A stretch of 64,000 nt of DNA from positions 1 to 64,000 of the forward strand of contig VGYB01000001.1 in NCBI GenBank assembly GCA_016873115.1, given 5' to 3'. The notes beneath the pieces are model-generated. The model did no database searches and had not been told where the DNA came from. It worked only from the letters and a program-made list of their open reading frames with translations. Of this stretch, positions 44,192 through 53,460 are shown in pieces (within the stretch, counting starts at the first letter, position 1; each line of letters starts with the position of its first letter). This stretch comes from Planctomycetota bacterium (lineage in GTDB: Bacteria; Planctomycetota; Phycisphaerae; Phycisphaerales; SM1A02). A program made the position numbers and the translations under genes.

Positions 44192-45170
44192 TGCGACGAC
44201 ACCAGCGCGCGCTGGGCTCGGGCTGGCCGTGCCGATCGCACTCGCGGCCATCGGCACGATGGCCGCGCTCGGCTTCGCACTTGCCGGCCTCGTCTCGGGG
44301 TCGCGCCCGTTGGGTGATGGTCGTGATCCCGCAACCTACGGCTTTGACCTCTCTGGCTTCGCCGGAACGCCCGGCATCGTGAGCGGCAGCGGGAATCCGC
44401 GCGACTTCCTGCAGCCCTTGGCCGTCACGACCACCATGACCGGTACCTCGATGGCGGAGTGGAACGCCACGCAACGAACGAAGTACGTGGTCAGCACCGA
44501 CCGCGTCGTGGGCATGACCCTCGGTGGCGAGTCGCGTGCCTGGCCACTGAGCGTGCTCAATGTGCACGAGGTCATCCATGACACGCTTGGCGGCGTGCCC
44601 ATCGCGGTCACGTACAGCCCGCTCTGCGACTCGGCGATCGTCTTCGACCGTCGCGTCGCTGGTCGCACGATCGAGTTCGGCATCAGTGGGCTGGTGCTCG
44701 ATTGCAACCTGCTGCTGTATGACCAAGGCGGTCCGGGGCACACACCGTCGCTCTGGTCGCAACTGGGTCTTGAGGCCGTGAGCGGTCCGCTCGCGGGAAC
44801 CGCGCTGCAGCCGATGGCCGGCGTTCGCCTCGAGCCATGGAAGGACTGGCTCGCGGCCCACCCCGGCACCACCGTGCCCACCCCCGACGACGCCATGCGC
44901 AAGCGCATCAAGGCCACGAGCTACGAGCGGTACTGGCTTGCGGGCAAGCCCATGTTCGATGTGTCGAGCCCGGCGCCCGTGGGTGAGGGCCAGCCCACGA
45001 CGATGGAGCGGGTCGTGGCGACCCTGCAGCCAGATGGCTCATGGCTCGTCACGCCGCCGTCAGCCGCGCCCGCCGAGGGCGTTCGGATCCCCTGCCTGTG
45101 GTTTGCATGGCATGCCTTTCATGGCACACGCTCGACCGTCGATGGCTTTGGCCCCAAGGCCACGCCCTGA
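44184..45170 (+). CDS. DUF3179 protein, membrane-anchored
   Basis: A 328-residue protein with one N-terminal helix (LGLAVPIALAAIGTMAALGF) and a DUF3179 domain outside the membrane. Visible family marks are ESRAWPLSVLNVHEVIHDTLGG (in part), VTYSPLCDSAIVFDR with its single conserved Cys, and the C-terminal WFAWHAFHGT. The function is unknown. It overlaps ctaB by eight bases and converges on the oxidase operon, so a link to oxidase maturation, perhaps metal or heme handling through the Cys, is a guess from position. Confidence 0.75.
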   Translation: MPDATTPARAGLGLAVPIALAAIGTMAALGFALAGLVSGSRPLGDGRDPATYGFDLSGFAGTPGIVSGSGNPRDFLQPLAVTTTMTGTSMAEWNATQRTKYVVSTDRVVGMTLGGESRAWPLSVLNVHEVIHDTLGGVPIAVTYSPLCDSAIVFDRRVAGRTIEFGISGLVLDCNLLLYDQGGPGHTPSLWSQLGLEAVSGPLAGTALQPMAGVRLEPWKDWLAAHPGTTVPTPDDAMRKRIKATSYERYWLAGKPMFDVSSPAPVGEGQPTTMERVVATLQPDGSWLVTPPSAAPAEGVRIPCLWFAWHAFHGTRSTVDGFGPKATP

Positions 45171-45179
45171 TCGGGCCGC

Positions 45180-45788
45180 TCAGTCGAACGAGCCCACCCA
45201 GAGCGTCGCGTAGAGCGCCAGCCAGATCACGGCCAGCGTGTGCCAGTACATCGTGCACTTGGTCAGACCGAGCACCGCCTCGTGGTGATCGTGCGACTTC
45301 ACCAAGCGCATGATCACCGCATACATCGCGCCAAGACCGCCGAGGACATGCAACGCATGCAACGCAGTGAGCACATAGAAGGTCCAGGCGTACAGGCTGT
45401 CCTGCAGGGGCAGTGCACGCCACATCTGGCTCCAACCCAGGCCTTGCACCGCGACGAATGCCCAGCCGAGGGCGAAGGTCGCCCAGGCGGAGGTGATGGC
45501 GCGGTCGTCACGATCTGACCGTGCGGCGGCAAGCGATCGCTGCATGGTCCAGCTTGATGCGGCGAGCAGCAGTGTGCTCAAGATCAACTCCCACGGCAGC
45601 CCCGGCGAACCATCAGGACGCCAGCCGGGCTCATCGCCCGTTCCCAGGCGCACCACCAGGTAGGCCATCATCGTGGCGACGAAGACCATGGCAATGACCA
45701 CGAGGAAGAGCCACATGCCGAGGAGCCCGGCACTCGAACGCGCCTGGGGCGTGGCGAACGGCTCGCGTGCTGGATCGCTGATGGGCAT
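45180..45788 (-). CDS. Second heme-copper oxidase subunit III-like protein
   Basis: A 202-residue membrane protein with five helices, matching the COX3 fold: GLLGMWLFLVVIAMVFVATM at the start, TFYVLTALHALHVLGGLGAM in the middle and YWHTLAVIWLALYATLWVG at the end. A full-length subunit III is encoded separately at 46301, so this is a paralogue, a smaller CyoC/CtaE-like form. It is last in the minus-strand respiratory operon, after a hairpin. It could be an alternative subunit or an assembly factor. Confidence 0.85.
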   Translation of the reverse strand: MPISDPAREPFATPQARSSAGLLGMWLFLVVIAMVFVATMMAYLVVRLGTGDEPGWRPDGSPGLPWELILSTLLLAASSWTMQRSLAAARSDRDDRAITSAWATFALGWAFVAVQGLGWSQMWRALPLQDSLYAWTFYVLTALHALHVLGGLGAMYAVIMRLVKSHDHHEAVLGLTKCTMYWHTLAVIWLALYATLWVGSFD

Positions 45789-45813
45789 GCGTGGTCAGAG
45801 TAGGCATGAACGA

Positions 45814-45841
45814 CGAGGCGGACCGCATGGGGTCCGCCTCG
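45814..45841 (-). terminator. Hairpin between oxidase subunit IV and the second subunit III gene
   Basis: An 11-pair perfect stem (45814-45824 with 45831-45841) and a six-base loop in the 80-base gap. No U-run follows on the minus strand, so it is probably an attenuating or stabilising stem-loop rather than a full terminator. It would set the second subunit-III gene apart from the rest of the operon. Confidence 0.45.
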
Positions 45842-45868
45842 AGGAAGGTCACATGGTCTGGACGCCCG

Positions 45869-46297
45869 TCACGGGAGGTCCGGGCTCTTCTGCGCCGCGA
45901 TCGGCGCATTCGGCGCATCCTTGTCGAGAACCGCCTGGACATCGGCAGGGTTGCCGATGTACTGGGAGTCGCGGTACTGGCTGGTGTCCATCAGGCAGAA
46001 GGCCATCATGAGCACCACGAACACGACGCCGCTCAGGAAGATCAGCTGGTTGAAAGGCCGATCCCAGCGAAGGTGCATGAAGAAGAGCGACACGAGCGTG
46101 GCCTTGAGGCCGGCGATCGCGAGCGCCACGAGCAGGTTCGCCTCGCCCAGATCCACGTAGCGCACCGCCACCGTGATCACGGTCAGGACGATGAGCGCAC
46201 CGCCGGTGGCGAACAGGATCCACGGAGCGACGAGGTGGCCGACGAGCGGCTGGCCGGCATGCCCGGCATCACTGGAGCTGGTGTGTGCGTGTCCCAT
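45869..46297 (-). CDS. Cytochrome c oxidase subunit IV (prokaryotic type)
   Basis: A 142-residue protein with three helices (WILFATGGALIVLTVITVAV, LLVALAIAGLKATLVSLFFMHL and LIFLSGVVFVVLMMAFCLM, each shortened as needed). KATLVSLFFMHLRWD is the hallmark of prokaryotic COX4/CtaF. The C-terminal 40 residues are soluble. It starts three bases after subunit III, so both are co-translated. Confidence 0.88.
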   Translation of the reverse strand: MGHAHTSSSDAGHAGQPLVGHLVAPWILFATGGALIVLTVITVAVRYVDLGEANLLVALAIAGLKATLVSLFFMHLRWDRPFNQLIFLSGVVFVVLMMAFCLMDTSQYRDSQYIGNPADVQAVLDKDAPNAPIAAQKSPDLP

Positions 46298-46300
46298 GGT

Positions 46301-47293
46301 TCAGTCGATGAGGTAGAAGAGCGGGAAGAGGAAGATCCACACCAAGTCGACGATGTGCCAGTACAGGCCCACGAGATCGACCGGCGTGTAGTACTTGGGT
46401 CCGAACTCGCCGCGACCGGCGCGCACGATCAGCCAGCCGATCACGCCCATGCCGACGAGCACATGGATCCCGTGCAGCCCCGTCATGGCGTAATAGATGG
46501 CAAAGAAGAGGTGCGTGTTGGGCGGCATCGCGGCGTCCTCTAGGTGCAGGGCCTCGTCGCCGTGGGTGGCGGGGTCAGCCGCATGCTCGGCCGCCTTGGC
46601 GTCGATCACGGCCGGGGCCATGCCCGCGGGCCCCGCGGCCGGCGGGGCGATCGCGGTCTGCTCGCCTGCGGGCATCTGCACGAACGCCGGCATGGCGAGC
46701 TGCTGTGCCGTCACCGTTCCGGCCGACATCGTGGTCTGTGCGGGTGCAAGCGGCACCGGGGCCTTGGACGACAGCTCGGCTGACTGCAGGCCGCCGTCAT
46801 CGGTCACCGGCTTGTAGAAGCCCTCACCCCACACCAAGTGCACATGGAACTTGTGCGTGTACTCGAAGTACTTGATGACCATGAAGCCCGCGGCACCGGC
46901 CATGGTCAGCCAGAGGCAGACCACCAAGGCGGTCTTGCGACCGGTCTGCGCGAAATAGACACCCATGGCCATCGTCAGGCTGCTGAGGATCAGCACCGCC
47001 GTGTTGATCCCGCCCAGGGTGGTGTCCAGGTACGCGCTCGCGTACGTGAACACATCGGGGTAGCGGTTGCGCAGCACCGCATAGCCCACGAACAGCGCTC
47101 CGAAGAAGAGCACTTCCGTCACGAGGAACAGCCACATGCCGAGCTTGGCGCTGTCGAACTGCTGCGCCGGCGTCTCGAAGTGGTGCGCCAGGAACGGGTA
47201 TTCGGCGTTGTGATGACCATGACCACCGCCGTGCCCATGGTCGTCATGGCCATCGGCTGCGTGGTGGTCGCCGGCGGGTGCGTGTGCGCTCAT
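46301..47293 (-). CDS. ctaE: Cytochrome c oxidase subunit III
   Basis: A 330-residue membrane subunit. A His-rich N-terminal tail (about 15 His in the first 37 residues) is followed by KLGMWLFLVTEVLFFGALFV, GVYFAQTGRKTALVV and the C-terminal TGLHGIHVLVGMGVIGWLIV and LYWHIVDLVWIFLFPLFYL. Between the fourth and fifth helices there is an Ala/Pro-rich insertion (about residues 160-260) absent from ordinary subunit III. The His-rich tail may bind copper or zinc. It starts four bases after subunit I. Confidence 0.93.
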   Translation of the reverse strand: MSAHAPAGDHHAADGHDDHGHGGGHGHHNAEYPFLAHHFETPAQQFDSAKLGMWLFLVTEVLFFGALFVGYAVLRNRYPDVFTYASAYLDTTLGGINTAVLILSSLTMAMGVYFAQTGRKTALVVCLWLTMAGAAGFMVIKYFEYTHKFHVHLVWGEGFYKPVTDDGGLQSAELSSKAPVPLAPAQTTMSAGTVTAQQLAMPAFVQMPAGEQTAIAPPAAGPAGMAPAVIDAKAAEHAADPATHGDEALHLEDAAMPPNTHLFFAIYYAMTGLHGIHVLVGMGVIGWLIVRAGRGEFGPKYYTPVDLVGLYWHIVDLVWIFLFPLFYLID

Positions 47294-47297
47294 CGGT

Positions 47298-48980
47298 TCA
47301 AGCCTTTGCCGCTGGGGGTTTCACGGTGACGTAGCCCTCACCGCGCTCGTCCCAATGCAGGTTGGAGAAGTCGTATGGATCGCCCACCTTGGGGGCCTCA
47401 TGGAAGTTGTAGTAGGGCGGCGGGCTCGCGCACTCCCACTCGAGCGTGGCGCCGCCCCACGGGTTGGCCGGAGCGCGCTTGCCGCTGACCAGGCTCTGCA
47501 CCAGGTACATCGCGGTGAGCAGGAAGCCGCTGGCCATGATGTAGGAGCCGATGGTGGAGATCACGTGGTAGATCTGGAACTCGGGCTGGTAGTCGTAATA
47601 CCGGCGCGGCATGCCGTGGCTGCCGAGCATGAACTGCGTGAAGAAGGTGATGTTGAAGCCGACGAACACGATGGCGCAGGCGATCATGCCGAGCTTCTCG
47701 TTGTACATGCGGCCGGTGATCTTGGGCCACCAGTGGTGCAGCCCGCCCACCATCGCGATCAGCGCGCTGCCCATCATCACGTAGTGGAAGTGCGCCACCA
47801 CGAAGTAGGTGTCGTGCAGGTGCACATCGGTGTTGAGCGTGGCCAGGTGAAGGCCCGTCAGGCCACCGATCGTGAAGAGGACGATGAACGCCAGCGCGTA
47901 CAGCATCGGCGTGTTCAGCGAGATGGACCCCTTGTACAGCGTGCAGATCCAGTTGAAGATCTTCACGGCGCTCGGGATGGCCACGCTGAACGAGATCGCC
48001 GAGAACAGGGTGTTCATGAGCGAGCTCTGGCCGCTGGTGAACATGTGGTGGCCCCACACGATGAAGCTGAAGATGGCGATGGCCACCGAGCTGAAGGCGA
48101 TGAATCGGTAGCCGAAGATCTGCCGGTGGCTGTGGACGGCGATGAGCTCGCTGATGATGCCCATGGCGGGCACGATCATGATGTACACCGCCGGGTGGCT
48201 GTAGAACCAGAAGAAGTGCTGGTAGAGGACCGGGTCGCCGCCCATCGCCGGGTTGAAGATGCCGATGTTGGCGATGCGCTCGACCACCACGAGCGCCAGC
48301 GTGATCGCCAGCACCGGGGTGGCCAGGACCTGGATCAGCGCGGTCGCATAGAGCGCCCACAGGAAGAGCGGCATGCGGAACCAGGTCATCCCCGGTGGGC
48401 GCAGCTTGTGAATGGTCACGATGAAGTTCAGCCCCGTGAAGATGCTCGAGAAGCCCAGGATGAACACGCCCACAATCACGGGGATCACGCCGCCGGCCGT
48501 GGTGGTCGTCGAGTACGGGGTGTAGAAGGTCCAGCCGGTGTCGAAGGAACCCATCACCAGGCTGACGACGGTGCAGATCGCGCCGCTGATCCAGAGGTGG
48601 TAGCTGAACAGGTTCAGGCGCGGGAACGCCACATCCTTGGCACCGAGCATGATCGGCAGCACGAAATTGCCCAGCGCCGCTGGGATGCTCGGGATGATCA
48701 CCAGGAACACCATCACCGCCCCGTGCAGGGTGAAGAAGTGGTTGTAGGTCTCGGCATCGATGATGGTGCGGCCCGGAGTGAGCAGCTCGGTGCGGACGAG
48801 CATGGCGAAGATCCCGCCCACGAAGAACGACAGCAGCACGCCCACCGTGTACAGCACGCCGATGCGCTTGTGGTCGAGCGTGAGGAGCCACGACGGGATG
48901 CCCTTGTCGTGGATCAGGTAGTTGTCGCTCTCGGGCGTGTCGTAGGTCGGGGCTGCAGGGCGGGCTGGCAGGGTCGTCAT
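47298..48980 (-). CDS. ctaD: Cytochrome c oxidase subunit I, A2-type heme-copper oxidase
   Basis: A 560-residue subunit with 12 helices that reduces oxygen at the heme a3-CuB centre. Low-spin heme ligand His is in [10 protein letters not shown], and the CuB and Tyr-linked site is [17 protein letters not shown]; the paired His is [10 protein letters not shown], and the heme a3 ligand is in [11 protein letters not shown]. The YSHP motif, without the Glu of the A1 class, places it in the A2 subfamily, typical of caa3 oxidases. It lies between subunits II and III in one operon. Confidence 0.97.
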   Translation of the reverse strand: MTTLPARPAAPTYDTPESDNYLIHDKGIPSWLLTLDHKRIGVLYTVGVLLSFFVGGIFAMLVRTELLTPGRTIIDAETYNHFFTLHGAVMVFLVIIPSIPAALGNFVLPIMLGAKDVAFPRLNLFSYHLWISGAICTVVSLVMGSFDTGWTFYTPYSTTTTAGGVIPVIVGVFILGFSSIFTGLNFIVTIHKLRPPGMTWFRMPLFLWALYATALIQVLATPVLAITLALVVVERIANIGIFNPAMGGDPVLYQHFFWFYSHPAVYIMIVPAMGIISELIAVHSHRQIFGYRFIAFSSVAIAIFSFIVWGHHMFTSGQSSLMNTLFSAISFSVAIPSAVKIFNWICTLYKGSISLNTPMLYALAFIVLFTIGGLTGLHLATLNTDVHLHDTYFVVAHFHYVMMGSALIAMVGGLHHWWPKITGRMYNEKLGMIACAIVFVGFNITFFTQFMLGSHGMPRRYYDYQPEFQIYHVISTIGSYIMASGFLLTAMYLVQSLVSGKRAPANPWGGATLEWECASPPPYYNFHEAPKVGDPYDFSNLHWDERGEGYVTVKPPAAKA

Positions 48981-49028
48981 GTCTGGTACCTCGTGTGTCT
49001 CGGGTCGTTGTTCAGGTGGTGGCTGGGC

Positions 49029-50150
49029 TCACTTCGCGCTCGCGGTCGGCGGCGCCTTGAGCCATGCTCCGGTCTTGGGATCGAACTCGTCGAGCTTCTT
49101 CATCATGCCGATCAAGGCATCGATCCCCTTGTCGTTGATCTGGCCCTTGAAGGTCGGCATCACATTGCCGTAGCCCTGGACCAGGTGCTCGCCCGGGTTG
49201 TAGATGCTGGCGCGGATGTAGTCCTCGGCCGTGGCGTACTGCTTGCCCGGACCGATCAAGCTTGAGTAGGTCGAGCCGTCGGCGAAGGCGCCGTTGCTGC
49301 CCCCAGCGCCGGTGACGCGCTCCCAGATCCCCTTCCAGCTCGGCCCGATGCCCTTGGTCCCGTCGAGCGAGTGGCACTGCGCGCAGCGCGCGTAGAGCTT
49401 GGGACCGGCCTTCCAGTAGAGCTCATCTTCGGGGATCTCGTCGAGCCAGTTCGCCTGCTTGATGGTCCACGCATCGAACTGGTCCTGGGGCAGCACGAAC
49501 ACGCGTCGGTTCATGTTGCTGTGGCCCGTCCCGCAATACTCGGTGCAGAACAGGTGGTGGCCGTCGGTCGGCCGGTCCATGCCCGTCGGGTAGTCGCACT
49601 GGAACCAGAGGTGGGTGTAGCGACCCGGCACCAAGTCCTGCTTCACGCGGAACGCCGGGATGAAGCAGGAGTGCAGCACATCGCTGGCGCGCATGATCAG
49701 GCGCACCGGCTTGCCGGCGGGAATCACGAGGTCGTCGGACTGCGCACCGTTGGGGTACTTGAACTGCCAACTCCACTTGTAGGCCGTCACATTGATGTCG
49801 TAGCTCTCCTTCGGCGGCGTACGCACATCGAGGTAGCCGATGAAGCCGAAGACGAAGAGGAGGACGCAGATCAGCAGCGGGCCGACCGACCACGCCAACT
49901 CGAGCGGGCCGTTGTGGTCGGGACCGTCGGTGCGGAACTTCGTGCCGACCTTGTGGCGGTACTTCCAGGCGAAGTACACCGTGAGCACGGTGTTCAGCAC
50001 CAGGAACACCCACATGATGAGGTTGATCCACCACATCATCGAATCGACGTTGGACGCATGGGCGCTCGCGCCGATCGGCATCCAGAAGGTGGGCGGGGTC
50101 GGGCCGTCGGTGGCTTGGGCGAGGGTGAGCATGGTCAGCATGGACATCAT
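49029..50150 (-). CDS. ctaC: Cytochrome c oxidase subunit II with fused cytochrome c (caa3 type)
   Basis: A 373-residue subunit. Two helices (about 38-60 and 85-110) precede the CuA domain, whose ligands lie in DVLHSCFIPAF and FCTEYCGTGHSNM. The C-terminal 110 residues are a cytochrome c domain with CAQCH and a downstream Met in YGNVMPTF. This defines a caa3 oxidase that takes electrons directly from alternative complex III. The start is uncertain among ATG codons at 50150, 50147 and 50141. It lies 16 bases after the SCO gene. Confidence 0.95.
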   Translation of the reverse strand: MMSMLTMLTLAQATDGPTPPTFWMPIGASAHASNVDSMMWWINLIMWVFLVLNTVLTVYFAWKYRHKVGTKFRTDGPDHNGPLELAWSVGPLLICVLLFVFGFIGYLDVRTPPKESYDINVTAYKWSWQFKYPNGAQSDDLVIPAGKPVRLIMRASDVLHSCFIPAFRVKQDLVPGRYTHLWFQCDYPTGMDRPTDGHHLFCTEYCGTGHSNMNRRVFVLPQDQFDAWTIKQANWLDEIPEDELYWKAGPKLYARCAQCHSLDGTKGIGPSWKGIWERVTGAGGSNGAFADGSTYSSLIGPGKQYATAEDYIRASIYNPGEHLVQGYGNVMPTFKGQINDKGIDALIGMMKKLDEFDPKTGAWLKAPPTASAK

Positions 50151-50166
50151 GGGGATTTCGTCGGGT

Positions 50167-51039
50167 TCAGCAGGCCGCCGCCATCGGCGGCTGGAGTCGT
50201 CGGGCGCGCCGCTCCCGCAGCAGGGCCACGCCGACGGCCGCGACGATCGCGACCACGGTCAGCGCTCCACCGAGCTTCACGAGACGGAACACGAAGGGCA
50301 CGTAGGAATTCGTCGAGGCGTCGTACTGGAAGCACCAGAGCATCACGCGATCCATGCTGCTGCCGATGGTGCCTTCGCTGCCTTCGACGAGGGAGAGCCG
50401 GAAGGTCTCCGACGGGAAGCGAACGCCATGCAGGTAGCGCGTGATCACGCCCTTGGGCGAGACCACGATCATGCCGCCCGGATGCGAGTAGTCGCCGTTG
50501 TCGAGGAGCTTGAACCGGAACCCAACGGCCTCGGCAAGACCATGGGTCGACCCGACGGGTCCGGTGAGGAAGTGCCACCCCTTCTCGGAACCCTTTCGGC
50601 CGTACTCGACCACATAGCCGGCCTTCTTGGCACGGGCGAGTTCGGCATCCTCGGAGGGGTTGATGCTGACGGCGACGACATCGAACTCGCTACCGACCGT
50701 CCAATCGATGCCCTGCAAGCCGCGCACGGCCTCGTTGAGCACCAGGCTGCACATCATTGGGCACTTGAAGTACCCGAGGTGGATGAGCAGCGGGCGGCCG
50801 GGCTTGAGCAGGTCGGCCAGCGTCACGCTGGTGCCGTCATCGTCGGTGAACCGAAGGTCCATGGGCACCGTCTCGCCAAGGTGCTCCACGAACTCGACAC
50901 CTTCGAGTTCCCTGGGAAGTTCGTTGCTGAGCGCGGCCGATTCACCCGGCGCCAGCACGGGACCGCTCCCCTGCCCCACGGCCACGACGGGCAGCATCGA
51001 TGCTGCGGCGAGTGCGAGGATGGCGAGTCGGATCTTCAT
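50167..51039 (-). CDS. SCO1/SenC copper chaperone for the CuA site
   Basis: A 290-residue exported thioredoxin-fold protein. The signal ends VVAVGQ, the copper site is CPMMC (about 96-100) with the third ligand His in DNGDYSHPGGMIV, and a C-terminal helix (about 255-275) anchors it. SCO proteins deliver copper to CuA of oxidase subunit II, encoded next in the operon. I chose the ATG at 51039 over a TTG two codons upstream. The C-terminal membrane anchor is an addition to the usual N-terminal one. Confidence 0.92.
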   Translation of the reverse strand: MKIRLAILALAAASMLPVVAVGQGSGPVLAPGESAALSNELPRELEGVEFVEHLGETVPMDLRFTDDDGTSVTLADLLKPGRPLLIHLGYFKCPMMCSLVLNEAVRGLQGIDWTVGSEFDVVAVSINPSEDAELARAKKAGYVVEYGRKGSEKGWHFLTGPVGSTHGLAEAVGFRFKLLDNGDYSHPGGMIVVSPKGVITRYLHGVRFPSETFRLSLVEGSEGTIGSSMDRVMLWCFQYDASTNSYVPFVFRLVKLGGALTVVAIVAAVGVALLRERRARRLQPPMAAAC

Positions 51040-51058
51040 GGTCAAACCGTAGGTCTGG

Positions 51059-51433
51059 TCAGGGGTTGGTGGCCGGAGGAACGGCGGGCGTTGGTGGTGC
51101 AGAAGGCTTGATTCCCTCGGCCACCAGGGCTTCCATGGCCTTCTCGACCGGGATGCGGATCGAGGTGCGTTCCTTGCCAGCGGCGTCGGTCATGGTGTAG
51201 GTGCCGTAGCCGGACAGCAGCGCCTGCTGCTCGGCCTTGAGGGCAGCCGGACCGAGATCCGGGGCATCGATGACCTTGGCCGCGAACTCGCGCTCGGCGG
51301 CGATGAAGTAGACGCAGCACACGAAGACAATCGTGGCCACGATCAGCAGGGTGCCAACGATCGACACGACCCAGGTGCCCACGGGCTCGGGGTCGTCAAT
51401 TTGCGCGGACGGGTTGGCGGGTGCAGTGGACAT
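51059..51433 (-). CDS. One-TM hypothetical protein in the act-cox operon
   Basis: A 124-residue protein with a single N-terminal helix (about 21-43, GTWVVSIVGTLLIVATIVFV) and a soluble outer domain (GYGTYTMTDAAGKERTSI, PVEKAMEALVAEG) ending in a Pro/Ala-rich tail. I do not recognise the family. Its place between actF and the SCO gene, with ten and nineteen bases on either side, makes an accessory subunit of the ACIII-caa3 supercomplex or an assembly factor a reasonable inference. Confidence 0.7.
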   Translation of the reverse strand: MSTAPANPSAQIDDPEPVGTWVVSIVGTLLIVATIVFVCCVYFIAAEREFAAKVIDAPDLGPAALKAEQQALLSGYGTYTMTDAAGKERTSIRIPVEKAMEALVAEGIKPSAPPTPAVPPATNP

Positions 51434-51442
51434 GGGTGTGGC

Positions 51443-52780
51443 TCAGATGTTCTGGAACGCGATGCTCTCGCCCAGACGCGGGTCACGCACCGGGACGAGG
51501 TTGTTGCGGGAGAGCGTGCGTGCGGTGCGCCAAGCGAACAGGCAGAGCATGCCGCCGATGGTGCAGAGCGTGGCCAGCGTGAAGAAGCCGACCGGTGCAT
51601 CCTTGTTCTTCTCGGCGAGCTCGGCATAGGTTGTGGCATCGGCCAGACCCGCGGGAATCACCGGGACGATCAGCCAGTAGAGGTCGACCGCCGACATGAA
51701 CAGCATCCAGGCGGCAGCCACCGCAAGCGTCACGTTCCAGCGCTTCATCCAGCGGCTGATCATGAAGACGAACGGCACCACGAAGTGGCCCGCGATGAGC
51801 AGCCAGCTGAACACGGTCCAATCGCCCAACTGCCGGGACATGAACCATGTGGTCTCCTCGGGGATGTTGCCGTACCAGATCAGCATGTACTGGCTGAAGC
51901 CGATGTAGGCCCAGAAGACGATGCCGAAGGCGAAGATGTACTTGCCCAGGTCCTGCAGGTGCTCGCGGGTCACGATGCCCTTCAGCGCTCCGAGCGACTG
52001 CAGGCGGATCGTGACCAGTGCCATGGCACTGAAGCCCGCGGTGCAGCAGACGGTGAAGAAGTAGACGCCGAACATCGTGCTGAACCAGGTCGGGGTCAGC
52101 GACATCATCCAGTCGAACGCCGCGAAGCTGATCGTCAGCCCGAAGAGGATGATGCCGGGGCCGGCGAGCTTCTGCAGGCGCTCGGTGGTGGCCGTGCCGC
52201 CAACCGTGTCCTGCGCGGTCGAACCCTTGAAGAAGATCGTCGCCAGCACGGCCCAGACCGCGAAGTAGATCGCTGCGCGCAGCACGAAGAAGTTCGGGTT
52301 CAGCCAGCCGGCCTTCTTGAGCACATTCTCGTACTCGGCCGGCTCATGCTGCTGCATGTGCTCGAGGTTTGCCCACGGCCACAGGACATCGAGTCCCATC
52401 GCGTGCACGCCGGGCTCATGGTGCTGTCCACCCTTCCACCACAGCCAGAGCAGCGGCAGCATGAAGGGAATCCACAGCCAGCGCAGGTTGGAAGCGAGCA
52501 CCTCGGCCGGACGCCGGACCGCCACCGACCATCCCGAGCGGGTCAGGAACTGGATCATCGTGAAGAACAGCCCACCCAACGAGATCGCGAGGATGAAGGT
52601 GAACGACACGAGGTAGAGCTTGGCCGTGGCGTTGGCATTGCCGCCCTTCCAGGCGAGCCATGCGGCTGCAGCGAGCAGCACCACCGCGGCAGGCAGCAGG
52701 CGCCCGGCAATGCGGGCGATCGCGGCATCGGCGCGCGTGTTCGAGGGGCCAAGGTCGGCGTGATCGTGCGAGTGGCTCAT
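51443..52780 (-). CDS. actF: Alternative complex III subunit ActF (NrfD-like)
   Basis: A 445-residue membrane protein with about ten helices (FILAISLGGLFFTMIQFLT, RWLWIPFMLPLLWLWW, FFVLRAAIYFAVWAVLATI and so on), matching the ActF/NrfD-like quinol-oxidoreductase membrane subunit of ACIII. ActF is thought to help form the quinol-binding or proton-conducting part together with ActC. It overlaps actE by ATGA. The His-rich start (MSHSHDHADLG) is shared by other membrane subunits of this operon. Confidence 0.88.
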   Translation of the reverse strand: MSHSHDHADLGPSNTRADAAIARIAGRLLPAAVVLLAAAAWLAWKGGNANATAKLYLVSFTFILAISLGGLFFTMIQFLTRSGWSVAVRRPAEVLASNLRWLWIPFMLPLLWLWWKGGQHHEPGVHAMGLDVLWPWANLEHMQQHEPAEYENVLKKAGWLNPNFFVLRAAIYFAVWAVLATIFFKGSTAQDTVGGTATTERLQKLAGPGIILFGLTISFAAFDWMMSLTPTWFSTMFGVYFFTVCCTAGFSAMALVTIRLQSLGALKGIVTREHLQDLGKYIFAFGIVFWAYIGFSQYMLIWYGNIPEETTWFMSRQLGDWTVFSWLLIAGHFVVPFVFMISRWMKRWNVTLAVAAAWMLFMSAVDLYWLIVPVIPAGLADATTYAELAEKNKDAPVGFFTLATLCTIGGMLCLFAWRTARTLSRNNLVPVRDPRLGESIAFQNI

Positions 52781-53460
52781 TGCACCTTGCTCCGTTGGTC
52801 AGGCGGGACATCCTGCAGTTGCGCATCAAAACTGCGCTGCAGGGCCTTGACGTACGCGACGATCGCCCAGCGATCGTCGGTGGGGATCTGCGTGCCGTAG
52901 CCGGCCATGTTGCGGATGCCGTGCGTGACGGTGTTGAAGAGCTGCCCGACCGGCTGCACCGTCACCGTGGGGTCATGGATGTTCTTGGCCTGCACCCAGA
53001 CGGTGCCGTTCACCGGACCCGATGCGTTGGTCACCAGTTCGAGGGCACGACGGTTCACGGTGCCGTTGCCCTCGCCCGCGTAGCCGTGGCAGGCGGTGCA
53101 GTAGATGTTGAAGCGCGCCTGGCCTCGGCGCAGGAGATCCATCGACACCGGCAGGTCGCGCGGCATCGTGGTGACCCATTGGCCATCGACCACGCCGAAG
53201 TTGCGATGGGTGTCTTCCATCGCCTCATCGCGGGCAACCGTTCCGGCCGGCTGTGGGCGTGCCGAGCGGCCATCCGCGAAGAGCACCGACTCGGTCTGCG
53301 GCTTGAACTTCGGCTGCACATCCATGTCGAGGAACGGATGCAGCGGCGGCTTCTCGCTGGTGGTGTTGCGCGACTGCACCGCAAGGACCGGCGGGATCAG
53401 CGCGGCGCAGGCCGCCACGATGCCGAGGTAGAAGAAGATCTTGGGGGGCATCTGCATCAT
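52777..53460 (-). CDS. actE: Alternative complex III subunit ActE (monoheme cytochrome c)
   Basis: A 227-residue exported protein with an N-terminal anchor (FFYLGIVAACAALIPPVLAV) and one cytochrome c site CTACH near residue 121; the axial Met is probably in GIRNMAGYG. The start of the domain (SMDLLRRGQARFNIYCTACHG, shortened) matches ActE. It carries electrons from ActA to the oxidase. ATGA overlaps mark both ends. Confidence 0.92.
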   Translation of the reverse strand: MMQMPPKIFFYLGIVAACAALIPPVLAVQSRNTTSEKPPLHPFLDMDVQPKFKPQTESVLFADGRSARPQPAGTVARDEAMEDTHRNFGVVDGQWVTTMPRDLPVSMDLLRRGQARFNIYCTACHGYAGEGNGTVNRRALELVTNASGPVNGTVWVQAKNIHDPTVTVQPVGQLFNTVTHGIRNMAGYGTQIPTDDRWAIVAYVKALQRSFDAQLQDVPPDQRSKVQ

